From Legionellales bacterium (GTDB taxonomy: Bacteria; Pseudomonadota; Gammaproteobacteria; Legionellales; Legionellaceae), in the NCBI GenBank assembly GCA_020050955.1, contig JAGVJT010000145.1, positions 1 to 8,014 of the forward strand: a stretch of 8,014 nt of DNA, in the 5' to 3' direction. Under the pieces are notes generated by a model. The model ran no database searches. It had not been told where the DNA came from and was given only the letters and a program-made list of their open reading frames with translations. Of this stretch, positions 1-6,322 are shown one piece after another (position 1 is the stretch's first letter; every line of letters begins with the position of its first letter). Position numbers and translations under genes: made by a program.

Positions 1-1398
1 ATTTCGCCGATTGCAGTTCCTGAGCTTGGTACAAACGACATGGTGTTTGATAATACGCTTGAGGCGATAAAGCGTTGGTTGCCTGGTTATTTACGTCATC
101 GATTTGAAGCATTACGTGGTAATTACGGTGAGATTATCAATAAACGAGAGTCGTTATCTCGGAAGATAGCGAGCATCAACGCAAGACGTGCACCTGCGAA
201 TGAACCAGAACATGCACTGTTAACCAAAGAATTGGCAAAAATACGTCATGAGTTTGCAGTGGTTGTCTCGATTCAAGTAGGAGAGGCAATCGATGAAACA
301 GCATTTCAGGCCTATGTGAATAGTGTGATTGAAGATATTTCGGTAAAACGCGAAGCACCATTATTTGTATCAATCCTACCGTTGAAAGAGCAACGTGAGC
401 ATGTAGCCAAATTATTGTTCAACATGAAGCCTGTTCCACTGAAAAAAATGTTAGAAAAATCGGTGGAAGCAGCTGAGCTTTTAGTCATGGCGGTTGATGC
501 GCACGCGCCTATTCATCAAACAGCGCAAGTGATGGAACAATACAGTAAAAGTGATGATTTGATGATTCAGATGATGATTCGTGTAGCAAAAGCAAAGCAA
601 GCCGCAGCATTACCACAGCCATCTTCGCCTGTTAGCGTGGTACAAGAGATGGCTGTTGAGCCTAAACAAAGTCCGACTTCCCCACCGGTTGTTGACGCAC
701 TCGCTGAGAAGGCAATGCGTGCCATGGAGCGACGACGAGCAGTAAAACGTGGGCAATCTGTTGAGAATAACACACAAACTGAAGCACTAAAACGCGAAGA
801 AGCGGCGAAAAAAGCAACGCAAAAAGCGGCCCAATCGAAACGTCATCTACGTGAAGAGCACTTCGATGAGCGGCTTAATCAAGATCCAAAAAGACGTGAA
901 ATGATTCACGCAATTAATTTGCGCGCAGAAGAGATTATTAATGCGTTTGATGTTTTTTTAAAAAACACACAATACTCGTTTCCTCATCAATCTTTAAACG
1001 GTTTGATGCATGAAATGAATGAGCATAAAGAAGCCTTCAAGCTTCGAGAAACTTATTCTCATGGTAAGTCGTACCCTTATCGGGAAATTGATCTTCCAAA
1101 ATATAAACAACGCAGTCATGCAACGTTTGCAAAATATCAAGACGCGCTGCATGAGCCTATGGCATCGCATCGTGCTGTTTTTCAAGCTGTTATCTATGTG
1201 TTTCAATCGCTGTTGACACTCTTAGAAACTGCGGTTAATTGGATGATGAATCGTACAGAAAGAGAGAGGTTTTTTAATAAAGCCACAACCATTACAGAAC
1301 TTGATGAGCGCATTGAAGAGTTTAAGCAAAATCTGGATGCTTTAGAGAATGAGCTACGTAGTGGTCTTGCATCAAATGGGCCTCAAGGGGCGATGTAA
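1..1398 (+). CDS. Large coiled-coil protein of unknown function, cut by the left window edge
   Basis: I do not recognise this protein. The frame is open to base 1, and the first ATG (base 40) has no convincing ribosome binding site, so the true start is probably outside the window. Numbering from that ATG gives 452 residues. Residues 1-190 look helical. Residues 191-216 are a Pro/Ser-rich linker (LPQPSSPVSV, SPTSPP). Residues 220-290 are very rich in Lys, Arg, Glu and Ala and suit a coiled coil. Residues 378-403 are hydrophobic but not clearly transmembrane. The last 35 residues are Glu-rich (ELDERIEEF, LENELRS). There is no signal peptide in the visible part. It ends 33 nt before the next gene, on the same strand and without a terminator between, so the two are probably co-transcribed. 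A secreted effector or cytoskeleton-like coiled-coil protein is possible; this is inference only. Confidence 0.8.
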   Translation: MSPIAVPELGTNDMVFDNTLEAIKRWLPGYLRHRFEALRGNYGEIINKRESLSRKIASINARRAPANEPEHALLTKELAKIRHEFAVVVSIQVGEAIDETAFQAYVNSVIEDISVKREAPLFVSILPLKEQREHVAKLLFNMKPVPLKKMLEKSVEAAELLVMAVDAHAPIHQTAQVMEQYSKSDDLMIQMMIRVAKAKQAAALPQPSSPVSVVQEMAVEPKQSPTSPPVVDALAEKAMRAMERRRAVKRGQSVENNTQTEALKREEAAKKATQKAAQSKRHLREEHFDERLNQDPKRREMIHAINLRAEEIINAFDVFLKNTQYSFPHQSLNGLMHEMNEHKEAFKLRETYSHGKSYPYREIDLPKYKQRSHATFAKYQDALHEPMASHRAVFQAVIYVFQSLLTLLETAVNWMMNRTERERFFNKATTITELDERIEEFKQNLDALENELRSGLASNGPQGAM

Positions 1399-1431
1399 CA
1401 TTATCATTTTAGAATACTAACGGAGGATAGG

Positions 1432-2271
1432 ATGTTTTTTAGCCGACAAACGACAGCAATAAAAGCAAAAAGCGAAGCCGTATTATGGGCAAGTCTTCTC
1501 GTGAATACACAAGCAAAAGCGTTGCGTGAAATGTTTCATTTAATTACACAAAGAACGCATGCAATTGACGTTCGTCTTAAAGAGCTAAAGGCATTGTTAG
1601 AGGCAGAACCAAGCACGAAGGATGCAATCCATGATGAAATACATGCATTGGTGAAAGAGCTTGTATCGCTTGATAGTTCGAAAGACTATTTGAAAATTCA
1701 CGTACCTTATTTGGTAAAAAACAAACAAAAACTTTTGTCCAATAGCAATGCAGAATCGATTACATGGATGTCTATTCAGGATTTGTTTGCATCACCATTT
1801 GACTATTGCTATGCACCACTGAAAAACTCCTCATGCTTAGGCCCTGCGTTTAATGATTTGAAAGAGCTTCAGGCGGCGTTTCTGCAAATGCAAGCGAAAG
1901 CGAAAAAAACAACCGATAAAGCGATGAATCTTTCGCTTGCACTGATCATACTGAAATCTGTATTGGTGATGATACTTTCGATTGCGCTATTACTGGCTGC
2001 TGTTGCAGCCTTGGCAATGTTTCACATCGCGATACCACTTTTGGTGGTAGGTATAGCCTCTACACTTTATATGATGAGTGTGATGGTGATGGATATGGCT
2101 ATTTCTAAAAAGCAAATTGCACATGCCGAAAATGTTCTTAATCAACCGATTGATACGAGTAACTTAACACAAAGCTTTGATGAATTGGATCAATTGGTTC
2201 GTGAACTAGATGGTGCTAACACACCTGATGTTGAACATGATACGACACCTGCACTTGGTATGACCGCTTAA
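1432..2271 (+). CDS. Two-transmembrane coiled-coil protein, first of a tandem paralogous pair
   Basis: Function unknown, 279 residues. The start is well supported: GGAGG at 1422-1426 lies 5 nt upstream of the ATG. Residues 1-110 are predicted helical and charged (AKSEAVL, QAKALRE). A middle segment carries LFASPFD and SCLGP near residues 118-138. Two adjacent hydrophobic segments, about 167-192 and 195-221, are separated only by a short hinge around FHIAIP, which suggests a membrane hairpin. The C-terminal tail (222-279) is polar and acidic and holds QPIDTSNL (238-245) followed by FDELD (249-253). There is no N-terminal signal peptide. The next gene downstream encodes a paralogue, about 45% identical by hand alignment, with the best match at both ends. 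The bilobed hydrophobic domain with coiled-coil flanks resembles inclusion-membrane or effector proteins of intracellular bacteria, but no homology to a named family was recognised. Confidence 0.88.
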   Translation: MFFSRQTTAIKAKSEAVLWASLLVNTQAKALREMFHLITQRTHAIDVRLKELKALLEAEPSTKDAIHDEIHALVKELVSLDSSKDYLKIHVPYLVKNKQKLLSNSNAESITWMSIQDLFASPFDYCYAPLKNSSCLGPAFNDLKELQAAFLQMQAKAKKTTDKAMNLSLALIILKSVLVMILSIALLLAAVAALAMFHIAIPLLVVGIASTLYMMSVMVMDMAISKKQIAHAENVLNQPIDTSNLTQSFDELDQLVRELDGANTPDVEHDTTPALGMTA

Positions 2272-2281
2272 TAAAACCATA

Positions 2282-2319
2282 TCTCTGTACATGAGCGATT
2301 TTTTTGTCATGTACGGAGA
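2282..2319 (+). other. Stem-loop just downstream of the first paralogue
   Basis: The arms at 2282-2294 and 2307-2319 pair over 13 bp with a single T-G wobble. They enclose a 12-nt loop containing seven T in a row (2299-2305). It begins 11 nt after the stop codon. The stem is strong enough to form in mRNA, but the T-run sits in the loop rather than after the stem, so it is not a standard intrinsic terminator. It may stabilise the 3' end, attenuate transcription or act as a protein-binding dyad. Confidence 0.55.
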
Positions 2320-2380
2320 AACTATAAATTTAAAAAGAGGCTAAGATTTCCTCTAGAATTCCTAGAAGCTGTTGACAATT

Positions 2381-2447
2381 GAACCCCGCCGCCTACGTCC
2401 CGCGGCTTGTCCGTTGGATCCAGAAGATCGTCAGGTTTAAACCGATC
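2381..2447. repeat. GC-rich palindromic repeat-like patch between the paralogues
   Basis: About 64% GC over 2381-2430, against about 30% in the 50 bases before it. It contains CCCGCGG (2399-2405), a CTTGT loop and CCGTTGG (2411-2417), which pair with one wobble and one mismatch. This looks like a degenerate copy of the CCCGCGG-CTTGT-CCGCGGG hairpin type that I recall as a dispersed short repeat in several intracellular bacteria; that recollection is unverified. A perfect GGTTTAAACC palindrome follows at 2434-2443. Only this one copy is in the window, so its repeat status is inferred from composition and symmetry. Confidence 0.4.
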
Positions 2448-2454
2448 AAGGTAA

Positions 2455-2476
2455 TTTCTAATATATTGATTAGAAA
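2455..2476. promoter_or_regulatory. AT-rich inverted repeat upstream of the second paralogue
   Basis: TTTCTAAT (2455-2462) and ATTAGAAA (2469-2476) are perfect 8-bp arms around a 6-bp spacer, 37 bp upstream of the second paralogue's start. The symmetry and position suit an operator for a dimeric regulator. No well-formed -35/-10 pair could be fixed around it, and AT-rich symmetry can arise by chance in such DNA. Confidence 0.3.
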
Positions 2477-2512
2477 AAATTTTAGTCTCTTTTCGTTATT
2501 TGGGAGCAAACA

Positions 2513-3340
2513 ATGTTTTTTAATCGACAAAAAAAAGTCATTCAAGCAAAAAGCGAAGCGGTGCTGTTGGCGAGTCATTTGGTGAACATGCAAGCAAAAG
2601 CGTTGCGTGAAATTTTTGAGCTAACAACGCGCAGACTCAGTGTTATTAGTACAAAAATTGCAGAATTTAAAGCGTTGAACGCAGCGGATGCAGATATTAC
2701 TGATGCGATGAGAGATGAGGCGATATCGTTGCTTGAAGAAAAAAAATCGTTAGAGTCATCCACACAACTTATTAAATTTATCGTGGTGCGCTTAGTTAAT
2801 CATAAGCGAATCTTACTATCTCATGAAAATGCAACGATTATTAAACACATGAATATCGATGATATATTTTCAGCACCGTTTAACCATTTTATTACTACTT
2901 CATGTGTAGGGCCGATGGCTTTTGAAGCGCAAAAACTTCAAGCCTCTTTTGCGCGTATGCAGCGGCAAGTAAAAACTGCCTCTAACAGCGTAATGAAACT
3001 TTCGTTAGCCATGCTGATGTTAAGAACAATTTTGGTGGTTACGCTTGCATTTGCGCTGACGATCGCTGCGACATCGGCTTTAGCCGCGCTTCATATTGTA
3101 CTACCACCTCTTGTGATGAGTCTTTGTTCTTTTATATTTATGCTGAGTGTCGTCATAAAAAATGCTCTAATAACCGCGAAACAATTCCAGCACGATCTAG
3201 ACGGTTTGGATCAACCCATTGATACGAGCAATTTAGCGCAAAATTTTGATGAGTTGGATGAATTGATTCGTGAAATGAATAATGTTGACGAGCTTGAGAT
3301 GGAGTGTGATACGTCCTCGCATTTTCGTTTAACAGCGTAA
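2513..3340 (+). CDS. Two-transmembrane coiled-coil protein, second of the tandem paralogous pair
   Basis: Function unknown, 275 residues. GGGAG at 2502-2506 lies 6 nt before the ATG and fixes the start. Its layout matches the preceding paralogue. The N-terminal helical region shares AKSEAVL and QAKALRE, with 30 of the first 50 residues identical. The middle motif is IFSAPFN plus SCVGP. Two hydrophobic segments lie at about 162-192 and 194-220 with an HIVLPP hinge. The C-terminal QPIDTSNL (234-241) and FDELD (245-249) motifs are also shared. The loop before SCVGP is three residues shorter. The tail is rich in acidic residues (DELEMECD) and ends LTA where the paralogue ends MTA. Separate upstream signals in the 241-bp spacer suggest it may be transcribed independently. 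The extent of divergence indicates an old duplication with both copies kept intact. Confidence 0.88.
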   Translation: MFFNRQKKVIQAKSEAVLLASHLVNMQAKALREIFELTTRRLSVISTKIAEFKALNAADADITDAMRDEAISLLEEKKSLESSTQLIKFIVVRLVNHKRILLSHENATIIKHMNIDDIFSAPFNHFITTSCVGPMAFEAQKLQASFARMQRQVKTASNSVMKLSLAMLMLRTILVVTLAFALTIAATSALAALHIVLPPLVMSLCSFIFMLSVVIKNALITAKQFQHDLDGLDQPIDTSNLAQNFDELDELIREMNNVDELEMECDTSSHFRLTA

Positions 3341-3358
3341 GAAAGTAACGTTAAAAAG

Positions 3359-3392
3359 AACAGTCTTTATACAAAGAAAGACTGTTTATTTT
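3359..3392 (+). terminator. Probable intrinsic terminator of the coiled-coil gene block
   Basis: AACAGTCTTT (3359-3368) and AAAGACTGTT (3377-3386) form a perfect 10-bp stem with an 8-nt loop. A T-rich tract (TATTTTAT) follows. It starts 18 nt after the stop codon of the second paralogue and precedes the transporter gene. The stem is AT-rich, so termination may be leaky. Confidence 0.6.
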
Positions 3393-3393
3393 A

Positions 3394-3429
3394 TGTACGA
3401 TTGATTTGAGCGTTGTTTTTGCTCGTACA
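3394..3429. promoter_or_regulatory. Inverted repeat overlapping the transporter promoter region
   Basis: TGTACGA (3394-3400) and TCGTACA (3423-3429) are perfect 7-bp arms separated by 22 bp. The right arm overlaps the candidate -35 element of the transporter gene, a position where a bound regulator could block RNA polymerase. The operator role is inference from symmetry and placement. Confidence 0.3.
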
Positions 3430-3447
3430 CCGTGTTTGTGTTAGAGT
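3419..3447 (+). promoter_or_regulatory. Candidate sigma-70 promoter for the transporter operon
   Basis: TTGCTC (3419-3424) and TAGAGT (3442-3447) are 17 bp apart, and a TG one base before the second hexamer gives an extended -10. The matches to consensus are 3/6 and 4/6. Transcription would start near 3454, leaving a leader of about 26 nt before the ATG at 3480. It is the best candidate in this 139-bp spacer but is not strong. Confidence 0.35.
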
Positions 3448-3479
3448 AGTTGCTATTTTGATTAATTAAGCATCAGATT

Positions 3480-4712
3480 ATGCGAGATTCTATACCGTCT
3501 TCCATACGGACTCCTATTTTATATGCCTTCATGATTCTACTGGGTCTGTGGAGCGGTTTTTCTGATATTACGGCCCTGAAAACGACGGGTGTTTTTATTG
3601 CAGATGTGTTTATTCGTATTTTTAAATGCATCAGTTTGCCGATCATCGCATTGTCTATTATTGTGACGTTGTCACATTATCGTTCTAACGGTTTGATGCG
3701 TCGTGTTTGGTTGCGTACCTTATGCTATACACTAAGCACAACGCTTGTGGCCGCGATGATAAGTTGCGCGTTGTATCTTGTGATTCAACCGCAATCTGTG
3801 ACAAACAGTGTGTCGAATGTAACTAAAGCTTTACCAACTTCCAATCTAAGTTATCTGCAGCATATTTCGAATTTAATTCCGACAACGTTTTTTACGCCAT
3901 TTCTTGAAAATCAAGTGTTGACGGTGTTGTTTTTAGGCATTGTTATGGGTATTGCGATTCGTTTTATTCCCGATCGCGAAGCGCGAGAAACCATTACGCA
4001 TTTTTTCCGTGGACTGCATGGCTTAATGATGGTGATTACGCGCTGGGTGATTGCAATTATTCCGCTTGGGCTTTACGGATTCATCACCTCAACTGTGGTT
4101 CAGTTGCGTGAAGGGGGGGACTTAAAAGGCATTGGGCAGTATTTGCTGGTTATTGTTCTTGCAAACTGCATTCAAGGGTTTATTGTTTTACCTCTTTGGT
4201 TAAGATGCCATGGTATTCGTGCATTTCGTACCATGAGGGGTATGTTGCCTGCGTTATCGTTGGCTTTTTTCTCAAAATCATCGGTTGGGACATTGCCTGT
4301 AACCATGAATACCATTGAGAAAAATCTTGATGTCAGGCCTCAAATAAGTCGCTTTGTGCTGCCATTATGTACCAGCATTAACATGAATGGATGTGCCGCG
4401 TTTATTTTTACAACTGTGATTTATTTGATGCAGAACAATGGGATGTCAATGTCGTTTACCTCCATGGCCGTGTGGATTGTGGTGGCAACGATTGCGGCGA
4501 TTGGCAATGCAGGTATTCCCATGGGGTGTTTTTTCTTAAGCATTAGTTTGTTGGTGAGCATGAATGTGCCAATCACATTAATGGGTATTATTTTGCCATT
4601 TTATGGCTTAATCGACATGTTAGAAACTGCTTTAAACGTTTGGTCTGACTCATGTGTGGCACGTGTCATTGATGAAAAAATTGTTGATGCAGAGAGTGAA
4701 GAGTCTCTATGA
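3480..4712 (+). CDS. Dicarboxylate/amino acid:cation symporter (DAACS/SDF family), atypical substrate site
   Basis: Inner-membrane secondary transporter, 410 residues, normal for a family that takes up amino acids or dicarboxylates with Na+ or H+. The C-terminal transport core is clear. The HP1 serine motif is SKSSVGTLP (265-273), TM7 has NMNG (301-304), HP2 has GNAGIP (342-347), and TM8 runs D379, T383, N386, D390. Compared from memory with archaeal GltPh, the TM8 arginine that binds the side-chain carboxylate of aspartate (R397) is E382. The TM7 NMDGT motif reads NMNGC, and HP1 R276 is K266. These changes argue against an acidic substrate; a neutral or basic amino acid is more likely. No in-frame start precedes this ATG after the stop at 3459, but its ribosome binding site is weak. 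The stop overlaps the next gene's start (ATGA), so the two are translationally coupled. Fold assignment is firm; substrate is open. Confidence 0.9.
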   Translation: MRDSIPSSIRTPILYAFMILLGLWSGFSDITALKTTGVFIADVFIRIFKCISLPIIALSIIVTLSHYRSNGLMRRVWLRTLCYTLSTTLVAAMISCALYLVIQPQSVTNSVSNVTKALPTSNLSYLQHISNLIPTTFFTPFLENQVLTVLFLGIVMGIAIRFIPDREARETITHFFRGLHGLMMVITRWVIAIIPLGLYGFITSTVVQLREGGDLKGIGQYLLVIVLANCIQGFIVLPLWLRCHGIRAFRTMRGMLPALSLAFFSKSSVGTLPVTMNTIEKNLDVRPQISRFVLPLCTSINMNGCAAFIFTTVIYLMQNNGMSMSFTSMAVWIVVATIAAIGNAGIPMGCFFLSISLLVSMNVPITLMGIILPFYGLIDMLETALNVWSDSCVARVIDEKIVDAESEESL

Positions 4713-5116
4713 TACGATTTTTTGAGCTTCTTCATAAATTCAAACGCTATTTATTAGTTGGTGGATTTAACACGTTGTTGTCTTTTTTGATTATGTATAT
4801 CGGTTCATTGTTTGGGATCAATTATTTGGTTTATACCGCTATGGGGTATTTAACAACCATTGTGTTGAGTTTTTTTATGAACTTGCGTTATACATTCAAA
4901 GTTCGTGATCGGACCATGCATCGCTTATTAGGATTTATCACAGTCAGCCTTACCAATTTAGCGGTTGTTGAATGCATTGAATATCAGTTGGTCGAAACGT
5001 TGTTAGTTCAGAAGCAAATCGCGATTATTGCAGGCATGAGTTGGTATGTTGCGGTTGGTTTTTTGGTTAATAATTACATCGTTTATCGCAATGTTCATCT
5101 TGATAAAGCATCTTAA
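4709..5116 (+). CDS. GtrA-like small membrane protein
   Basis: 135 residues with four hydrophobic segments at about 12-34, 38-58, 71-95 and 102-122, the size and topology of the GtrA family. Family hallmarks are RYLLVGGFNTLLSF (13-26), SFFMNLRYTF (54-63, matching the usual SFxxNRxWTF block) and the C-terminal GFLVNNYIVYR (117-127). Some GtrA proteins help move polyprenyl-phosphate-linked sugars across the inner membrane for surface glycan modification; many members have no proven role. No glycosyltransferase lies beside it here. Instead it overlaps the end of the transporter gene by 4 bp, so it is made from the same mRNA and could serve that transporter or an unlinked glycan pathway. A purine-rich stretch (GAAGAG) inside the transporter's 3' end may serve as its ribosome binding site. 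Confidence 0.85.
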   Translation: MIRFFELLHKFKRYLLVGGFNTLLSFLIMYIGSLFGINYLVYTAMGYLTTIVLSFFMNLRYTFKVRDRTMHRLLGFITVSLTNLAVVECIEYQLVETLLVQKQIAIIAGMSWYVAVGFLVNNYIVYRNVHLDKAS

Positions 5117-5148
5117 TTATTTTCTGCGTATTTTTTGAATGAGTGTCT

Positions 5149-5175
5149 TACCCGCGTAAGCGGGTATTTAGTTTG
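5149..5175. terminator. GC-rich palindrome between convergent operons, possible terminator
   Basis: TACCCGC (5149-5155) and GCGGGTA (5160-5166) form a perfect 7-bp stem around a GTAA loop. A moderately T-rich stretch (TTTAGTTT) follows on the + strand. It sits in the 75-bp gap between the GtrA-like gene and dapE, where both transcripts must end. No U-run directly follows the stem on the - strand, so termination of the dap operon here is less certain. The CCCGC-GTAA-GCGGG core resembles short dispersed palindromes found in many proteobacteria, so it may be a repeat copy used as a terminator. Confidence 0.5.
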
Positions 5176-5191
5176 GCAATAGCGTTCATTT

Positions 5192-6322
5192 TTAGGTTAG
5201 CAATTGTTTTATAATGTCATAATAAAGCGCGGATAGCTTTTCTAAATCATCGGATAAAATATGCTCATTCACTTGATGGATGGTGGCATTGATTAATCCT
5301 AGCTCAATGACCTCAATGCCGTAAGGTGCAATAAAACGGCCGTCAGACGTCCCGCCTGTGGTGGATAAGATCGGAGGCTCACCGTACGCCTTTTCAATCG
5401 CATGTACACATGCGTTAAGTAGCTCTCCTTTTGAGGTTAGAAAGGGCTCGCCATTTAATTGCCATGTGATGCTTGGTGTGAGTGCATGTTGTTTCAATAA
5501 ATCTTCAACTTTTTGCATTAAGAGAGGGGCGGTTTGCTCTGTGGAATAGCGAAAATTTAAATGAACAATAAGTTGTTCTGGAATAATGTTGGATGCTTCG
5601 CCACCTGCATGAACATGGGTGATCTGTAAGGATGTCGGGGGGAAATGCTTGTTGCCTTGATCCCAGGTTGTGTGCGCAAGTGTGTGTAACGCAAGCATGG
5701 CATCATGGATAGGGTTTTGCGCTAAATGAGGATAGGCAACATGCCCTTGTTTTCCATGAAAGGTGAGGTGAGCGGTAAGCGAGCCTCGCCGACCTATTTT
5801 TATCATATCGCCCACGTGCGATTGACTGGATGGTTCGCCAACCAAGCAGTAATTTGGCAGAGTGTGTTGTTGATGAAGTTTTGCCATGACATGCGGTGTG
5901 CCTCGTTCAAAATCATTGCCTTCTTCGCCACTGGTGATGAGAAAACCAAGGCTGCCTTTAAAATCAGGATGCGTGTTAAGAAAATGCTCACTGGCATGTA
6001 ACATCGCCACAATGCTGCCTTTCATGTCTGCTGTGCCGCGGCCATACAATTTATTATCTTGCTCGTGAAGCGTGAAAGGGTCGTTATGCCATGCGTGATG
6101 ATTACCTGCAGGCACAACGTCAGTGTGGCCTGCAAACAGTAAAAAAGGTGCTTCTGTTCCAATGCGTGCAAAAAAATTTGAAACGGGTGCGTTATTCATG
6201 CGTTGACATTGAAATCCTAAAGTTTCAAGCTGCTTAATAAGGTCATCTTGGCAGCCTGCATCCTGTGGTGTGATGGATGGATAAGCAATCATACGCGCTA
6301 ATGTTTCTTTGAGATTTATCAT
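5192..6322 (-). CDS. dapE: Succinyl-diaminopimelate desuccinylase
   Basis: Cytoplasmic M20-family metallohydrolase that cleaves N-succinyl-LL-2,6-diaminopimelate to LL-diaminopimelate and succinate, in the pathway to lysine and peptidoglycan meso-DAP. Length is 376 residues, as usual for DapE. The di-zinc site is complete by position: H66 and D68 in [11 protein letters not shown]99 in [11 protein letters not shown]133 (general base) and E134 in TSGEEG, E163 in GEPSS, and H349 in [21 protein letters not shown] (321-330) is the conserved substrate-binding stretch of the C-terminal part. The dimerisation or lid domain lies at about 178-290. The ATG overlaps the dapD stop codon in an ATGA junction, so it is translationally coupled to dapD. 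It is the last gene of the operon, converging on the GtrA-like gene. Confidence 0.97.
   Translation of the reverse strand: MINLKETLARMIAYPSITPQDAGCQDDLIKQLETLGFQCQRMNNAPVSNFFARIGTEAPFLLFAGHTDVVPAGNHHAWHNDPFTLHEQDNKLYGRGTADMKGSIVAMLHASEHFLNTHPDFKGSLGFLITSGEEGNDFERGTPHVMAKLHQQHTLPNYCLVGEPSSQSHVGDMIKIGRRGSLTAHLTFHGKQGHVAYPHLAQNPIHDAMLALHTLAHTTWDQGNKHFPPTSLQITHVHAGGEASNIIPEQLIVHLNFRYSTEQTAPLLMQKVEDLLKQHALTPSITWQLNGEPFLTSKGELLNACVHAIEKAYGEPPILSTTGGTSDGRFIAPYGIEVIELGLINATIHQVNEHILSDDLEKLSALYYDIIKQLLT

Noticed and set aside
40..42. ATG at base 40 as the true start of the first gene.
   Set aside because: The frame stays open to base 1 and no good ribosome binding site precedes this ATG, so a start outside the window is more likely.
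994..1206. Opposing open frames of 65-70 codons within the large coiled-coil gene.
   Set aside because: They overlap each other and the longer gene, and their translations have no coherent domain or hydrophobic pattern, so they are shadows of the coding frame.
2372..2377. Perfect TTGACA hexamer as a -35 element for the second paralogue.
   Set aside because: No acceptable -10 hexamer lies 15-19 bp downstream, where the sequence is GC-rich, and the site is about 135 bp from the start codon.
2352..2442. Cluster of restriction-site-like palindromes (TCTAGA, GAATTC, CAATTG, CCGCGG, GGATCC, GTTTAAAC) that resembles a cloning polylinker.
   Set aside because: The sites are irregularly spaced and some sit within a palindromic repeat-like patch, where symmetric hexamers are expected. 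No vector backbone or marker flanks them, and the genes on either side are paralogous and intact.
2455..2476. PmrA-type box (direct TTAAT repeats) in front of a putative effector gene.
   Set aside because: The element is an inverted, not a direct, repeat and lacks the two TTAAT half-sites in register.
2379..2585. 68-codon open frame on the + strand across the spacer and the start of the second paralogue.
   Set aside because: It crosses the repeat-like patch, overlaps a well-supported gene in another frame, and its product looks like translated spacer DNA.
5726..6001. 91-codon + strand open frame inside dapE.
   Set aside because: It is antisense to a fully conserved enzyme gene. The opposite-strand codon pattern explains it, and there is no convincing ribosome binding site or recognisable product.
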